A DNA stretch of 64,000 bases from Prolixibacteraceae bacterium UBA1413 (GTDB lineage: Bacteria; Bacteroidota; Bacteroidia; Bacteroidales; Prolixibacteraceae). The DNA is taken from assembly GCA_002304925.1 (NCBI GenBank), contig DBPT01000005.1, positions 1 through 64,000 on the forward strand. Reading direction: 5' to 3'. Below are positions 18,078 to 28,108 of this stretch, piece by piece. How positions within the stretch are numbered: the first letter of the stretch is position 1; each line of letters begins with the position of its first letter. The notes beneath the pieces were generated by a model that was not told the DNA's origin, made no database searches, and saw only the letters and a program-made list of their open reading frames with translations. Position numbers and translations under genes: made by a program.

Positions 18078-19475
18078 TTACGAACCGTTACCCGACTCCA
18101 GAACCAATACCCAGTCATTTCCCTCAGCCGGTTCTCCCGGGGGGTTGAAGAGGGCTGTCCCCGTGTTTTCCAAGGTTCCGGCAGGGGTCATCCGTCCATC
18201 GGAGGGACTGTACCACGAAGCCCGGAGGGAATCCCCTTCCAGGATGCCCAGGTTGATCTCCATCCCGCGGCCGGTATAGGTGTAAACAAAAGCATAATCC
18301 CTTCCCCGTGAGGCAGCCAGGTAATCATATTTTTCCCCATTGCTGCCGGCAATCAGGGAGGAGTCGGGAATCCTCTCAAAAAAGGGATAGTCGAGCATCA
18401 GGTTTTTGAGGTGGACCATGGCTGAGGCACCCGGGAAATCCAGCGCATCCCTCCAGTACTCTTTCACCCCATAGGCGGAATCCTGATCCCCCGGCTTGTG
18501 CATCTGCATCACGGCATTGTGTCCATAGGTAAATCCGAATCCGCCTGCCAGAACGGACCACCAGGCATACCTCCTGACATCGGCGGCTGTCCAGTAAGGT
18601 TGCGTTGCATCGTGCAACCCCTGGGGAATGCTCTCATAGGAAGGTTCCCCGTCCAGGGTGGGTTTCACGGGAAGAAGGGCATAGTCATCCCTTGCGTATT
18701 TCCAGTTATCCTGACCGTACCCCAGCGCGGTATCATCCTGGTCATACCGGCGGTGCCCCGACTGAAACATGTTGAAATCAAGCCATGGGGCGTTGTGAAA
18801 CCACATCGATGATTTCATTCTGCCAAAAGGATGAAAGGTGATCAGATGACCCGGAGCCTTTTCCCGAAGGTTGTTCCCGATGATGTTCCATACGGCGGTG
18901 GAATCACTCCCCCTGATGTCCCCCCCGTTGAGCCAGATGACGTTATTTCTTCCCGCATACCGTTCCGCCAGCCAGGAGGAATAGAAATCCGCCTGATCCC
19001 GGCTGACAGCCCCCTTTTTTACGTTGCTCCCCCATACCGGCACCAAGGCCATATAAATCCCTCTCTTCCCGGCCTGATCAACGATATAATCGGCATGATC
19101 CCAGAAATCATAAGCCTTTTCGTCTTCAAAACCTGCTCCCGGCGTACACAACGGCCGGGAGGGGTCACCACAAACCAGGGCAGAATCCCCGTACGCGTTA
19201 ACCACATCCAGGCTGTGCAGCACCATCACCTGGATGACATTAAAACCCTGTTCCTTCCTTTTCTGAAGATAAAAGTCAGCTTCTTCACGGGTGAGTTTTG
19301 AAAAGAGGAGCCATCCCGTATCCCCTAACCAGAAAAAGGGATTTCCGTTTTCCCCCATCAGAAACCGGCCGTTGGGAGATACTTGTAACAGGGGCAGTCC
19401 GCCATTGGAATCCTTGTCGCTCTGACAACCACAAAGCAACATGAACAACAAAATAAAAAACCAATAATTCCTCAT
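18078..19475 (-). CDS. GH140-family apiosidase (DUF4038) lipoprotein
   Basis: 465 aa. The lipobox LCGC gives Cys17. The TIM barrel starts PNGRFLMGENGNPFFWLGDTGW, the hallmark of DUF4038/GH140. Candidate catalytic acids are Asp186 in WLNGGDIRG and Glu277 in PTLDGEPSYE, close in position to the Asp187/Glu284 pair of the RG-II apiosidase BT1012 as I recall it. The C-terminal 90 residues (YAFVYTYTGRGMEINLG, ASWYSPSDGRMTPAG) form the collagen-binding-like beta-sandwich usual in this family. The enzyme cleaves apiose from the galacturonan backbone, releasing side chains A and B. It is the last gene of the susC2 run, 6 bp after the DUF6298 gene. It supplies the apiose that the plus-strand isomerase-kinase-transketolase genes appear built to use. 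Confidence 0.88.
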   Translation of the reverse strand: MRNYWFFILLFMLLCGCQSDKDSNGGLPLLQVSPNGRFLMGENGNPFFWLGDTGWLLFSKLTREEADFYLQKRKEQGFNVIQVMVLHSLDVVNAYGDSALVCGDPSRPLCTPGAGFEDEKAYDFWDHADYIVDQAGKRGIYMALVPVWGSNVKKGAVSRDQADFYSSWLAERYAGRNNVIWLNGGDIRGSDSTAVWNIIGNNLREKAPGHLITFHPFGRMKSSMWFHNAPWLDFNMFQSGHRRYDQDDTALGYGQDNWKYARDDYALLPVKPTLDGEPSYESIPQGLHDATQPYWTAADVRRYAWWSVLAGGFGFTYGHNAVMQMHKPGDQDSAYGVKEYWRDALDFPGASAMVHLKNLMLDYPFFERIPDSSLIAGSNGEKYDYLAASRGRDYAFVYTYTGRGMEINLGILEGDSLRASWYSPSDGRMTPAGTLENTGTALFNPPGEPAEGNDWVLVLESGNGS

Positions 19476-19480
19476 CTCTA

Positions 19481-22400
19481 TTACTTTAGTTTTTCAATCC
19501 ACAAGACTACATCTCCGTTGCCGGGACGCTTCAGAGACACGGTTTTCCCCCCCATGAGGTCCATGGTTTCCGGGAGGAATGCTCCCGTACGGGGATCGAG
19601 AAAGCGACACTTTAGGCGACCACCGTACTTTTTCAGGTTCAAAAGGATGGTTCCGCCCTCCCTGCAATAGACCAGCATGCCTTTTTTATTGGCCAGGCGG
19701 AAGCTGTTTTTCATCTCTTTCAAGGGAGGAACCGGTTTCATCTCCGTCACTGCGGAAAGCAACTCAACGGGCAGTCCGCCGGGCAGGGGAGCCAGGGATC
19801 CTCCGGCCATCAGCACCGCCCAACCCTCATCTTCGCCCAGGGTTTCGGTATAGATGACGGCTTTGTCGGGAAACCGGGACCGGATTTCAAAAACCGAACG
19901 GTATACCGACTCAAAGGAGCGTTTTCCCGGCGCTATCTTACGGGCATGCTGGCGAGGGGCCATCTGCTGATCCCCCGGCGGAGCATAGAGGGTTCCGTCG
20001 TCACGCCAGGCCCAATAACGGATATCGATGACGTCCACCATCGAGGCACGGAGGGGATCCCTGAGAAGGGCATCCTGGACATCTTTGGTGGCACCCAGGG
20101 CAACCACCGGATGGAACCCGGTTTCGGCCTCCCAGCCGGCAATCACATCCAGCCAGAATTCCACGAAATGGAGGGGACCCGTATATTCGGCACTCAGGGA
20201 TTGTATGACGTTGGCGGATCCTGCAAAATTGGCGAGGCACTGCCGGATATATGCCCGGTGAAGGTCGCGACGAACAGGATGGGTAATATCATAAAACTGA
20301 TTCGCCATGTAGATGCGCTTGTCACCCGCATAAGGGGGCGGCTCCGGGAATCCGGTACCGTTAATGTTGTTAGCGCTCCGCCAGGGGAAATCTGTCCAAT
20401 GGGCGCCGGCTTCCAGAATGTTGTGCTGGAAATAGTTCTGGTGGATCAGCAGTTTTCCTTTTTCTCCGGCAAGACGGGCAAAATCAGCCAACCGTTTCCA
20501 ATACCAGGGATTGTAACGGGTAAGATCATACTGGCTCAGGCGATCCCAGGCCTCTCCGGTTCCGCTTCTGGCAAAGGGCTGTTCATAAAAAGGAGCCCAG
20601 GATTCGCTGTCGGTGCGTTTCACCCGTTCGTGGTCGTCGCGCCGCCGGTCATACCAAAGCCCGTAATTGTGATCCACGACACAAATCCCCCTCTCTTCCA
20701 TGAATTTCACGACCTCAGCCAGGTCATCGGTATACCCCCATCCAGTCCGGCCCGGCACAAACCGGGTAATTGCCGGCATGGCCAATGCTGCGGCATAAGG
20801 CCTCGGGTCCCCACGCCACCAGGGGACTCCGGTCCTGGTACCCGTGATGACCTTCCCTTCTTGCACCATCCATCCGTTTTTGATCCGGATCGCCTCCACA
20901 GGCTCTGCGCCTCTTGCTGCTACGGAAGATTCCGGAAATGCCTCCTCCGGAATTCCTCCCTGGTCAATGGCTCCGGCATCCTGATTCTTCTTCCATTTGG
21001 ACCGGATATAATCTTTCAGGAGGAGCGGAGGATGCAACGACCGGTCTGAGAATTCCTGTGCCTCTTCCGGGGTCGGACTGCTGGTGGATTCCCCGGAAAA
21101 GGGGAGATATTCATCCCCGAATTCGCTGATTTCCCTGTCCAGTCTTTCTGCCAGCTGAGCGAAGAAGAGGCTTCGGGGCGCGATGTGGCTGTTGGGCTCC
21201 ACCCAAACCCCATCCCCGGCAAACTGAGCCCAGGTGCCATAGGCATAATTCAGTGCCAACTGCGGACTGAAGCATTCGACTTTTCCGGCTGAGCATTGCC
21301 AGAACATCGAATGGGCGGCCGTCCACCCGGCTCCCTGCCCGTCCTGTCCCCTGTTTTTAAAACTCAACACCTGGCCATCGGCCCTGACCATATCGAAGAG
21401 GAGACCTGTCGCCCAACTGTCGGCAGCTCCGCTGAAACCATTAGCCATGGCCGACTCGCACTCCACAAATGCATTGGGCCCGGCAGCACAGAATCCGGTG
21501 GAAAAATCGTGGATTCCGTTTTCGGCATAGCACCGCAAGAAAAGGGTCTGCTGCCCCATGGTAAAAAAGGTATTCCGTCGCTGTCCAGCGATTTCAGAAA
21601 CCGGGTCAAGGGAGATGCAGTCCCGAACGGTGATCCTGCTGGCGGTTTCATAAAGGGCCACCGCCGAACCGGCAAAATGGCGGAAAGTGACCTCCCGGAC
21701 CCATCCATCCCTCACATTTTCCATGGTAATGGCAAACCAGCAGTGATCTTCATCTTTGGGATTCCGGGGATCAGATTCCGATTCTAGGGTCATCCGCTCA
21801 ATGCCCACCTGCGAAATTCTCCCCGGCCAGGAGAAGGGGACCACCCTCCCCCGGCTGTATGTCGTATCCAGGGCGGCCGTCAGGGGAACATCCAGGGTGA
21901 TGGTATTTCCCCTTACACCCACGATTTCGCGCTCCCAGAAAATATCGCGCTGTCCGGGTTTCCATCCCAGCCAAGCGGTCTCCCCGCCAAACTCATCCAT
22001 CTTCAGTGCGCCGATCCATTCCAGGGTAGAGGGATGGTGCACACTCACCTGCCGACCTGCCTCCAGCCCGGAAGCATCGTCAACTTCCAAACGGGTGGCA
22101 TTAACGGGCACATAACCGGTAACTATCAGCCGGGGCGCATCCATGACCCTGTCATTTTTCCCGTGGATCCTGATCAGGGTCTCCCGGTCATGTCCTGTTG
22201 CCCTAACAATTGTATTTTCCCCGGAACCGCGGAGAACGACCCCTGTAGCTTTGAGCTGTAACCTTCCCGAAAGGTTGTAAATGCCCTCCCTGAGCAGAAC
22301 AGCCCCCCGGAATCCGTTTTTCTGAACCGGAAGGGCAGCCACTTTATCTATGGCATGCTGGACGAGGGCCGTGGCATCGCCATCGACCGGATGGACCACC

Positions 22401-22672
22401 ACCTGCACGGGAACTTCCGGGATGGGGGTTCCGGAGAATTTGTAACCGCAACAGGAATAATCGGGGATCCGGTTCCCAAGCGAATCATAAGTATAGACGA
22501 GTCTCCCCGATTGAAGACCTACCGACGGCACATCTGAAGGAGCAATCGTTGCAGGAATTCTCGGGCCGGGGCGCCCACCCGGCAGCCGGCCGAATCCCTC
22601 GGCCAAGACCCCGCCGGAGCAGACACTCCACAACAGTACCCAGACAAAATGCATATATACCTTTTGAGCCAT
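19481..22672 (-). CDS. Beta-helix plus TIM-barrel (DUF6298-type) pectin-locus protein
   Basis: 1063 aa, signal peptide residues 1-24. The N-terminal half (about 80-540) is a right-handed beta-helix of the pectin-lyase fold (AVLLREGIYNLSGRLQL, VVLRGSGENTIVRATG, VRDGWVREVTFRHFAG, LFLRCYAENGIHDFSTG). The C-terminal half (about 590-1060) looks like a glycosidase TIM barrel with a C-terminal beta domain (MVQEGKVITGTRTGVPWWRG, GICVVDHNYGLWYDRRRDD, LIHQNYFQHNILEAGAHW, SLSAEYTGPLHFVEFWLD). This corresponds to the DUF6298 family as I recall it. Activity is unknown. The Glu in SLSAEYTGP and the Asp/His of VVDHNYGLWYDRR are candidate catalytic residues. It lies between a pectate lyase and the GH140 apiosidase with 10 and 5 bp gaps. 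Confidence 0.65.
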   Translation of the reverse strand: MAQKVYMHFVWVLLWSVCSGGVLAEGFGRLPGGRPGPRIPATIAPSDVPSVGLQSGRLVYTYDSLGNRIPDYSCCGYKFSGTPIPEVPVQVVVHPVDGDATALVQHAIDKVAALPVQKNGFRGAVLLREGIYNLSGRLQLKATGVVLRGSGENTIVRATGHDRETLIRIHGKNDRVMDAPRLIVTGYVPVNATRLEVDDASGLEAGRQVSVHHPSTLEWIGALKMDEFGGETAWLGWKPGQRDIFWEREIVGVRGNTITLDVPLTAALDTTYSRGRVVPFSWPGRISQVGIERMTLESESDPRNPKDEDHCWFAITMENVRDGWVREVTFRHFAGSAVALYETASRITVRDCISLDPVSEIAGQRRNTFFTMGQQTLFLRCYAENGIHDFSTGFCAAGPNAFVECESAMANGFSGAADSWATGLLFDMVRADGQVLSFKNRGQDGQGAGWTAAHSMFWQCSAGKVECFSPQLALNYAYGTWAQFAGDGVWVEPNSHIAPRSLFFAQLAERLDREISEFGDEYLPFSGESTSSPTPEEAQEFSDRSLHPPLLLKDYIRSKWKKNQDAGAIDQGGIPEEAFPESSVAARGAEPVEAIRIKNGWMVQEGKVITGTRTGVPWWRGDPRPYAAALAMPAITRFVPGRTGWGYTDDLAEVVKFMEERGICVVDHNYGLWYDRRRDDHERVKRTDSESWAPFYEQPFARSGTGEAWDRLSQYDLTRYNPWYWKRLADFARLAGEKGKLLIHQNYFQHNILEAGAHWTDFPWRSANNINGTGFPEPPPYAGDKRIYMANQFYDITHPVRRDLHRAYIRQCLANFAGSANVIQSLSAEYTGPLHFVEFWLDVIAGWEAETGFHPVVALGATKDVQDALLRDPLRASMVDVIDIRYWAWRDDGTLYAPPGDQQMAPRQHARKIAPGKRSFESVYRSVFEIRSRFPDKAVIYTETLGEDEGWAVLMAGGSLAPLPGGLPVELLSAVTEMKPVPPLKEMKNSFRLANKKGMLVYCREGGTILLNLKKYGGRLKCRFLDPRTGAFLPETMDLMGGKTVSLKRPGNGDVVLWIEKLK

Positions 22673-22682
22673 TTCCCCGGCT

Positions 22683-24377
22683 TTAAAGTCCTCCTTTTTT
22701 TGCTAGCGTATCAAAATTGTTTCTGAGATCTTTCCAATCCTTTTTCCGCTTCGGATTGATCCCGTTGATGTATTTTTCAATATTGGTATAGCCGTCGCCG
22801 TTACAGTCGAGAAGGGCATCCCCGGGATCATGGGGATCCAGCCCCAGCTTCTGATATCTCTTTTCCCAGGCATCGGGCATTCCGTCCTGATCGGAATCGA
22901 GATAGGGTGTTCCCTGGTATTCCGGGTATCCTCCCACTTGCCTGATATCGGTGATAATGCCCATTTTGTAGGAATCGGGAGGCAGCCGGCGATGTTGGAA
23001 CTGAGGCACATCCAGGGAATCCATATCTTCAGCATATTCTGCCTTTCCTGTTTTGACCATTCTGACAATCCGCTGATCGACAGGATCGCGCACGGGGAGG
23101 GTGGCTCCCGCATCCTCCAACACCAGTTCATAGGCTTTTCCGGCAGGATGAATCGTCATTTCAGGCATGGGAAAAGGTTGGTTCCACTTGATCTGATCCC
23201 GGTAAGGCCCTGTATCGGGCAGGTCATCCACCTGGACCCCTCCGTCCCAGTTGTCGCGCGTGACGCGCTCATTCCCCTCCACGATGTTGCCTTCGACAAA
23301 AGCCCTTCCAAAAAGTCGCTCCTCCCTGCTGCTCAATCCCGATTCGGGTTTGAGGATGCGGTGGCCTGCTGCCGAATTGCGGGGGGTCACCGGTCCCGGT
23401 TTGAAATAATTGCCAATGATGTTGAACATGGCCCGGTAATCACCCCCGTCGACGGTCCGGTGCATCCAGTTATACACTACGTTATTGACAAAATTAAAAA
23501 TGCCGTACCACCCCACCGAGGGATTGCGTCCCGTGTTATTGGCCCACAGATTCCTGATAAAGGCGCAGTTTTCACCCCCCAGGGTACTGCCAAAAGAGTG
23601 GTTCCAGGTATCGAGGGCTTCTGAAAAAATGGAATTCTGGATGGTGACATTCACGGTAGGAAGCTTCTCCGCCTGTGGCTTCCCCGTGCCGTCATCGTAC
23701 ATATGCCGGTAAAAAGACATGTTTTCATCCAGTCCCCAACTCGCCGACACGTGGTCAATGATGATGTTTCCGATGGGATTGCCGCCGATAGCGTCATCCC
23801 TTCTCCCCACATTGGTTTCCCCCCTTCGGAATCGCATGTGCCTGATAACCACATCATGGGTATCAATCCACACACTCTCCCCGGCCACACAGACCCCGTC
23901 GCCCGGGGCTGTCTGGCCCGCCAGGGTAAGATAGGGAGCCCTGATGATCAACGGGCTTTTTAACCGGATGATGCCGGCAACATTAAACACGACAATCCGG
24001 GCGCCTCCGGTTTCGCAGGCTTCCCGCAGGGTACCCGGGCCATCATCTTCGAGGCTGGAGACCGTGATCACTTTCCCTCCGCGTCCTCCAAAACTATACA
24101 TCCCACCTCCTTCGGCACCGGGGAATGCCGGAATCGTCGCCTGCGGAAGATCATAAGGCCGCCGCGCCCAGGGAATGTAAGGCCTCCCCTCCCGCGCTTC
24201 CTTCTCAATCTGCGGCAACGCCTTGCACCATGCCATATCGGAACGGGCATACGCCGCTTCCATCATTTTGCGGGTCTCCTCCTGCACTTCCTGCGGTACG
24301 GAAGGATATTGCCCGTAACTACACGGGGAGAACCCGCCCAGAAGCAAAACCAGAACAATCAATTTCTTCATCTGCAA
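22683..24377 (-). CDS. PL1-family pectate lyase
   Basis: 564 aa with a signal peptide (residues 1-22). After a helical leader, the mature domain starts FPGAEGGGMYSFGGRGGKVITV and runs as a parallel beta-helix with PL1 landmarks: LTLAGQTAPGDGVCV, VIRHMRFRRGE, IIIDHVSASWGLDENMSFY and FIRNLWANNTGRNPSVG. The DHVSASWG coil with acidic neighbours is the calcium and substrate site in PL1_2-type enzymes. The C-terminus has an Asp-rich calcium-binding repeat (DSDQDGMPDAWEKRY, then DCNGDGYTNIEKYING). It beta-eliminates de-esterified homogalacturonan, including the RG-II backbone. Unlike the next lyase it has no T9SS sorting domain, so it is probably periplasmic. Confidence 0.85.
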   Translation of the reverse strand: MQMKKLIVLVLLLGGFSPCSYGQYPSVPQEVQEETRKMMEAAYARSDMAWCKALPQIEKEAREGRPYIPWARRPYDLPQATIPAFPGAEGGGMYSFGGRGGKVITVSSLEDDGPGTLREACETGGARIVVFNVAGIIRLKSPLIIRAPYLTLAGQTAPGDGVCVAGESVWIDTHDVVIRHMRFRRGETNVGRRDDAIGGNPIGNIIIDHVSASWGLDENMSFYRHMYDDGTGKPQAEKLPTVNVTIQNSIFSEALDTWNHSFGSTLGGENCAFIRNLWANNTGRNPSVGWYGIFNFVNNVVYNWMHRTVDGGDYRAMFNIIGNYFKPGPVTPRNSAAGHRILKPESGLSSREERLFGRAFVEGNIVEGNERVTRDNWDGGVQVDDLPDTGPYRDQIKWNQPFPMPEMTIHPAGKAYELVLEDAGATLPVRDPVDQRIVRMVKTGKAEYAEDMDSLDVPQFQHRRLPPDSYKMGIITDIRQVGGYPEYQGTPYLDSDQDGMPDAWEKRYQKLGLDPHDPGDALLDCNGDGYTNIEKYINGINPKRKKDWKDLRNNFDTLAKKGGL

Positions 24378-24415
24378 TTCTTTAGTTAATAAAACGGCTC
24401 CCTTTTCTTCGAGGC

Positions 24416-26209
24416 TTACCTTTTAATCAGTTTTTGATAACAAAGCCGGTTGGTGGCACTGTATCCTTTTACCAGATAGATACCGGGCTTCAGATGTCCT
24501 GTCTGAAATCCGTCAACTCCTATAGAATGGTAACAGGAAAAAATGATCCGTCCCGAAAAGTCACCAATTTCAATCCTGAGGATGGTATCATCTGATTCGA
24601 TAAAAACCCTGTCATCCGCGGGATTTGGATAGAGCCTGAAAAGTTCCGTTCTTTTCGCCGCTGTTGCGCCAGTGATATGATCCTGCCTGTTGAGGTAGTT
24701 TTCCAGATTGCTGTAACCATTTGAAGCAATGATCCTGCCATCGGTGATGTCTTCGGGATTCAGGCCGTGCGAGATTTCCCATTCATCGGGAATTCCATCA
24801 TGGTCCGTATCGGCAGGGGCATCGTACGATGTCGCATAGACATCCCATGCCGTTCGGGTCTCCCTTTGATCTTCAGGAACCAGGTTAACCGGCGTGTCAA
24901 TGATTCCGGAGGGCACTCCCTTATCAGGGGTTACCTGTCCGTCATTTGTGGTGTAAAAATACCTGACGACCGGCACTTCCCCGGCTGCTTCGGCGATCAC
25001 CCTCCGGTCGATGGTATCGCGCACCGGAAGGATGGCGCCTGCTGATCGCAACACGGAAAGATATGCCACGGCGGCAGTTTCGGTATAACGGGCATATTCT
25101 TCCAGGAGACCGTCGCTTTTAACAAACATCGTTTCAGAACGGATATTGGCAATACCTCCCACGCTGCTGCCATCCACCCCCAGCCAGTTGTCATTGGTCT
25201 TGGCTTCGCTGCCTTCCATGATGTTGCCGGTAACATACCATTTTCCGTAGCCGTCCACCTGAATACCGCTCCGGTTGTATGAAGGGCGGGCGAAATAAAG
25301 CGACGACGGCGTGGCCGGTCCGGGAATAAAATAGTTGTTTACCACATTGGTATGGCAGAATCCCTTTCCTGCCGTACCTTCCCATTCTCCGCCATAGAAA
25401 GCTCCTGAGCTGGCCCAATTGAAATTCACGTTGTTACGGTAATCTACCAGGGCTTCCAGGTCGTTACTGTTGGATCCGTTGATCCTCGGCATCCGGGAAT
25501 TGTGATGTGCCAGCAGGTTGTGGTGGTAACTGGCATATTCACCTCCCCATTGGGTGGCATAGCCCCGGGCCCCTTTCTTATGCAGAGAATTGTAAAGGGA
25601 TTCACTGATGATGCACCATTGTACCGTAATATTTTTATTACTGGAAAAATGGGTGGTCTCTTCAATGGCCCAGCTCATGGAACAATGGTCAATGATGAAA
25701 TTACCCCCGTTCTCAATCCGCAGGGCAGATGTCTCCTGCCCTAATTCATCTCCCGGCCGGAAGCGGAGATGTCTGACAATCAAATTTTTCGACCCTCCTA
25801 AGTTCACCGTTGCCCCCCGGATGCAAATCCCGTCGCCGGGAGCGGTCTGCCCGGCAATGGTCATGTTGCTGCGGTTTACCCGGAGTTCACCCTTCAGGTT
25901 GATCACCCCCCCCACCCTGAAGACCACCGTAAGCGGTCTCTTAACACTAATGTTTCCCAGAATGGGATCCACGACGACCTCAATTCCCTGGGAAAAAGCC
26001 CATCGCAGACTCCCTTCCGGAGGATGGTCAAGGTCATCTTCTAGGTTGGTCACTTCCACAACCCTCCCGGTTTGTCCGTTGCCTCTTCCTCCCGAGGCGA
26101 ACCTGCCATATCCTTCAGCACCAGGAAATGCCAATTGCTGCGCCCCGGAAATGAACGCGGCCGCCTCAAACATCAAAATGAAAAGAAATGATTTTAATTG
26201 TTTTGTCAT
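24416..26209 (-). CDS. PL1-family pectate lyase with T9SS sorting domain
   Basis: About 597 aa from the preferred ATG at 26209. An in-frame ATG at 26257 would overlap susD2 and give two hydrophobic stretches, so it is less likely. The catalytic beta-helix begins AFPGAEGYGRFASGGRGNGQ and carries MTIAGQTAPGDGICI, LIVRHLRFRPGDE and FIIDHCSMSWAIEETTHFS, as in PL1. A calcium-binding repeat (DTDHDGIPDEWEISHGL) follows. The last 75 residues (LYPNPADDRVFIES to GIYLVKGYSATN) are a type A Por-secretion sorting domain, so this lyase is exported to the cell surface or medium to open the pectin backbone outside the cell. The first copy in the locus is SusD2-proximal. Confidence 0.85.
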   Translation of the reverse strand: MTKQLKSFLFILMFEAAAFISGAQQLAFPGAEGYGRFASGGRGNGQTGRVVEVTNLEDDLDHPPEGSLRWAFSQGIEVVVDPILGNISVKRPLTVVFRVGGVINLKGELRVNRSNMTIAGQTAPGDGICIRGATVNLGGSKNLIVRHLRFRPGDELGQETSALRIENGGNFIIDHCSMSWAIEETTHFSSNKNITVQWCIISESLYNSLHKKGARGYATQWGGEYASYHHNLLAHHNSRMPRINGSNSNDLEALVDYRNNVNFNWASSGAFYGGEWEGTAGKGFCHTNVVNNYFIPGPATPSSLYFARPSYNRSGIQVDGYGKWYVTGNIMEGSEAKTNDNWLGVDGSSVGGIANIRSETMFVKSDGLLEEYARYTETAAVAYLSVLRSAGAILPVRDTIDRRVIAEAAGEVPVVRYFYTTNDGQVTPDKGVPSGIIDTPVNLVPEDQRETRTAWDVYATSYDAPADTDHDGIPDEWEISHGLNPEDITDGRIIASNGYSNLENYLNRQDHITGATAAKRTELFRLYPNPADDRVFIESDDTILRIEIGDFSGRIIFSCYHSIGVDGFQTGHLKPGIYLVKGYSATNRLCYQKLIKR

Positions 26210-26237
26210 ACTTGTCACAAGAATTAACAAAAAAACC

Positions 26238-28088
26238 TTATTCAGATAGCGGGTCAAAGGTACCGTTGATCCAACCCAGGGTTTGTTCTACCGCCGGGCT
26301 TTTCTCCAGCATGGAGGAAGGAACGGCGAAGAAGTCGTACAGTACGGGGTAATAGATGGGTTGGCTCACCCCCTGATAGATATCGAGATTCTTATAGGTC
26401 ACCCTGAAAAACTTGCCGAAACTTGCCGGATCGTTCAGATCGAGATGGCCATTGACCAACGCCGTGTCAATGCGGAGTTTTCCATACCAGGGAGAAGCCT
26501 CATCCTTGATTTCGCTGCTCCAGCCACTCAGTGCCGAATAGGTAAAGCCATGCCGCTGGGTTCCGTTCAGTTTTTTCACATACTGTCCCAGGTCGCTGCG
26601 GAACATCAGGCGTCTCCGGAGGTCCCAGTACCGTTTGTTTTCGAAGGCAAATTCCACCTGGCGTTCTATCATGATGATCTCCCGGAGCAGTTCTTTGCTC
26701 ACATCCCCGGGGATGCCATACTCCCCGATTCCCGGTTCAATTCCCGCCCGGGCCCTGACCGCCCTGACTTTATCCAGGGCTTCGGAAGTCTTTCCCAGTT
26801 CATTGGCGCATTCCGCAAAATTCAGGAGCACTTCGGCATACCGGAGTTCTATCCAGGCGGTATTGGTCTGGGAAGTGTTCTCCCTGGCAATGGCTGAATC
26901 GGTAGCCTTTTTGTTATAGAAGCCGGTTGCCGTCACCCGGTTGTTTTCCTTCACATTCCGGAATGACCACAAGGTCGTTCCTTCCCGTCCTGTCATTTTC
27001 CACTCCGCCCCGTTGTACCCGACGGTCGCATAAAACCGGGGATCCCTGTTTTTCCAGAAACAGACGGAATCATATCCTGACTCCGGTTCAGCGATCAGTT
27101 TACCATTGGCCATGGGAAATGCCTTAACCAGTTCCCAGGTAGGGCTGAAGCCCCCGTTTCCGCCACCGGAAGGGGGACGAACCCTGCCTTCCCAACCCTG
27201 GGTGTATTCCGTGCCGGCTGAAAGGCTGTACCTCCTGAACAGGATGGCTTCCATGTTGTTGAGGACGTCACTGGTGAAAATCGTGCTGAAATCGGGATGC
27301 AGTCCCCGCGGGATTTTCATTTTTGACAACAGGTCAATGGCTTCCAGATTGGCTTCATAAGCGCGTTGCCACCGGTCTGATTTGCCGGCAGGATTAAAGA
27401 GCGGGCTGGCCCAGGTCAGCAACACACGGCCCTTGAAAGCAGCGGCAGCACCACGGGTGATCCTTCCCTTGTCCTGGGATAATTCCCAGTCCGCGGGGAG
27501 CTTATCGATGGCTTCGTCCAGGTCGGCCACGATGGCATCAATGGCATCCCCGGTTTTGCTGCGCGGAACATTCAGATCTTCGGAATAGGGATCCTGCACC
27601 TTTTTCACCATGGGAATCCCGCCATAGAGCTGTACCATCTCCCAGTAGCGCCATGCCCTGAAAAAGAGAGCCTGACCCGCAAGCCTGCCTTTCACTTCCT
27701 TATCCAGCGAACTTCTCTCCAATCCTTCCAGGGCAATATTGATGCGCCGTATCAACTCATACCGCGTTTTGTGAAAAACCGTCACCGTATTGATATCGCT
27801 GGCGGTCTTGAACCCATAGATCAGATCGGTAAAAGCCTGATCGGCCGACCAGGTTTCATCGCTCAGGGCGCTGTTGTCCCCGAACTGGGCACCCGGCATG
27901 TTGGAAACATACAGATTGTTGATGTACAGGGTAGCCTGAGCGTCATCCTCCCAGATCTGTTCATCCAAAACATTCAGGTCGTGCTTGTCAAGAACATCCT
28001 GGCAGGAAGCCAGCAAAGCCAATGCCAATACAAGGATCAGACTTTTATATGATTTCATGGGCGGCTTGAAAAACTGTTTCATTTTCAT
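26238..28088 (-). CDS. susD: SusD/RagB-family glycan-binding outer-membrane lipoprotein
   Basis: 616 aa (an ATG at 28058 is an equally good start). The lipobox LLASC is followed by QDVLDKHDLNVLDE. TPR-like helices (LAGQALFFRAWRYWEMVQLYGG, GAAAAFKGRVLLTWASPLFNP) and the SusD C-terminal block (AWIELRYAEVLLNFAECANELG, IMIERQVEFAFENKRYWDLRRR) are clear. It is 20 bp after susC2 and forms the lid of that transporter. It is only distantly similar to the first SusD of the window, so the two pairs probably take different oligosaccharides. Confidence 0.93.
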   Translation of the reverse strand: MKMKQFFKPPMKSYKSLILVLALALLASCQDVLDKHDLNVLDEQIWEDDAQATLYINNLYVSNMPGAQFGDNSALSDETWSADQAFTDLIYGFKTASDINTVTVFHKTRYELIRRINIALEGLERSSLDKEVKGRLAGQALFFRAWRYWEMVQLYGGIPMVKKVQDPYSEDLNVPRSKTGDAIDAIVADLDEAIDKLPADWELSQDKGRITRGAAAAFKGRVLLTWASPLFNPAGKSDRWQRAYEANLEAIDLLSKMKIPRGLHPDFSTIFTSDVLNNMEAILFRRYSLSAGTEYTQGWEGRVRPPSGGGNGGFSPTWELVKAFPMANGKLIAEPESGYDSVCFWKNRDPRFYATVGYNGAEWKMTGREGTTLWSFRNVKENNRVTATGFYNKKATDSAIARENTSQTNTAWIELRYAEVLLNFAECANELGKTSEALDKVRAVRARAGIEPGIGEYGIPGDVSKELLREIIMIERQVEFAFENKRYWDLRRRLMFRSDLGQYVKKLNGTQRHGFTYSALSGWSSEIKDEASPWYGKLRIDTALVNGHLDLNDPASFGKFFRVTYKNLDIYQGVSQPIYYPVLYDFFAVPSSMLEKSPAVEQTLGWINGTFDPLSE

Positions 28089-28108
28089 AACGGTTCACCA
28101 ATAAAATA

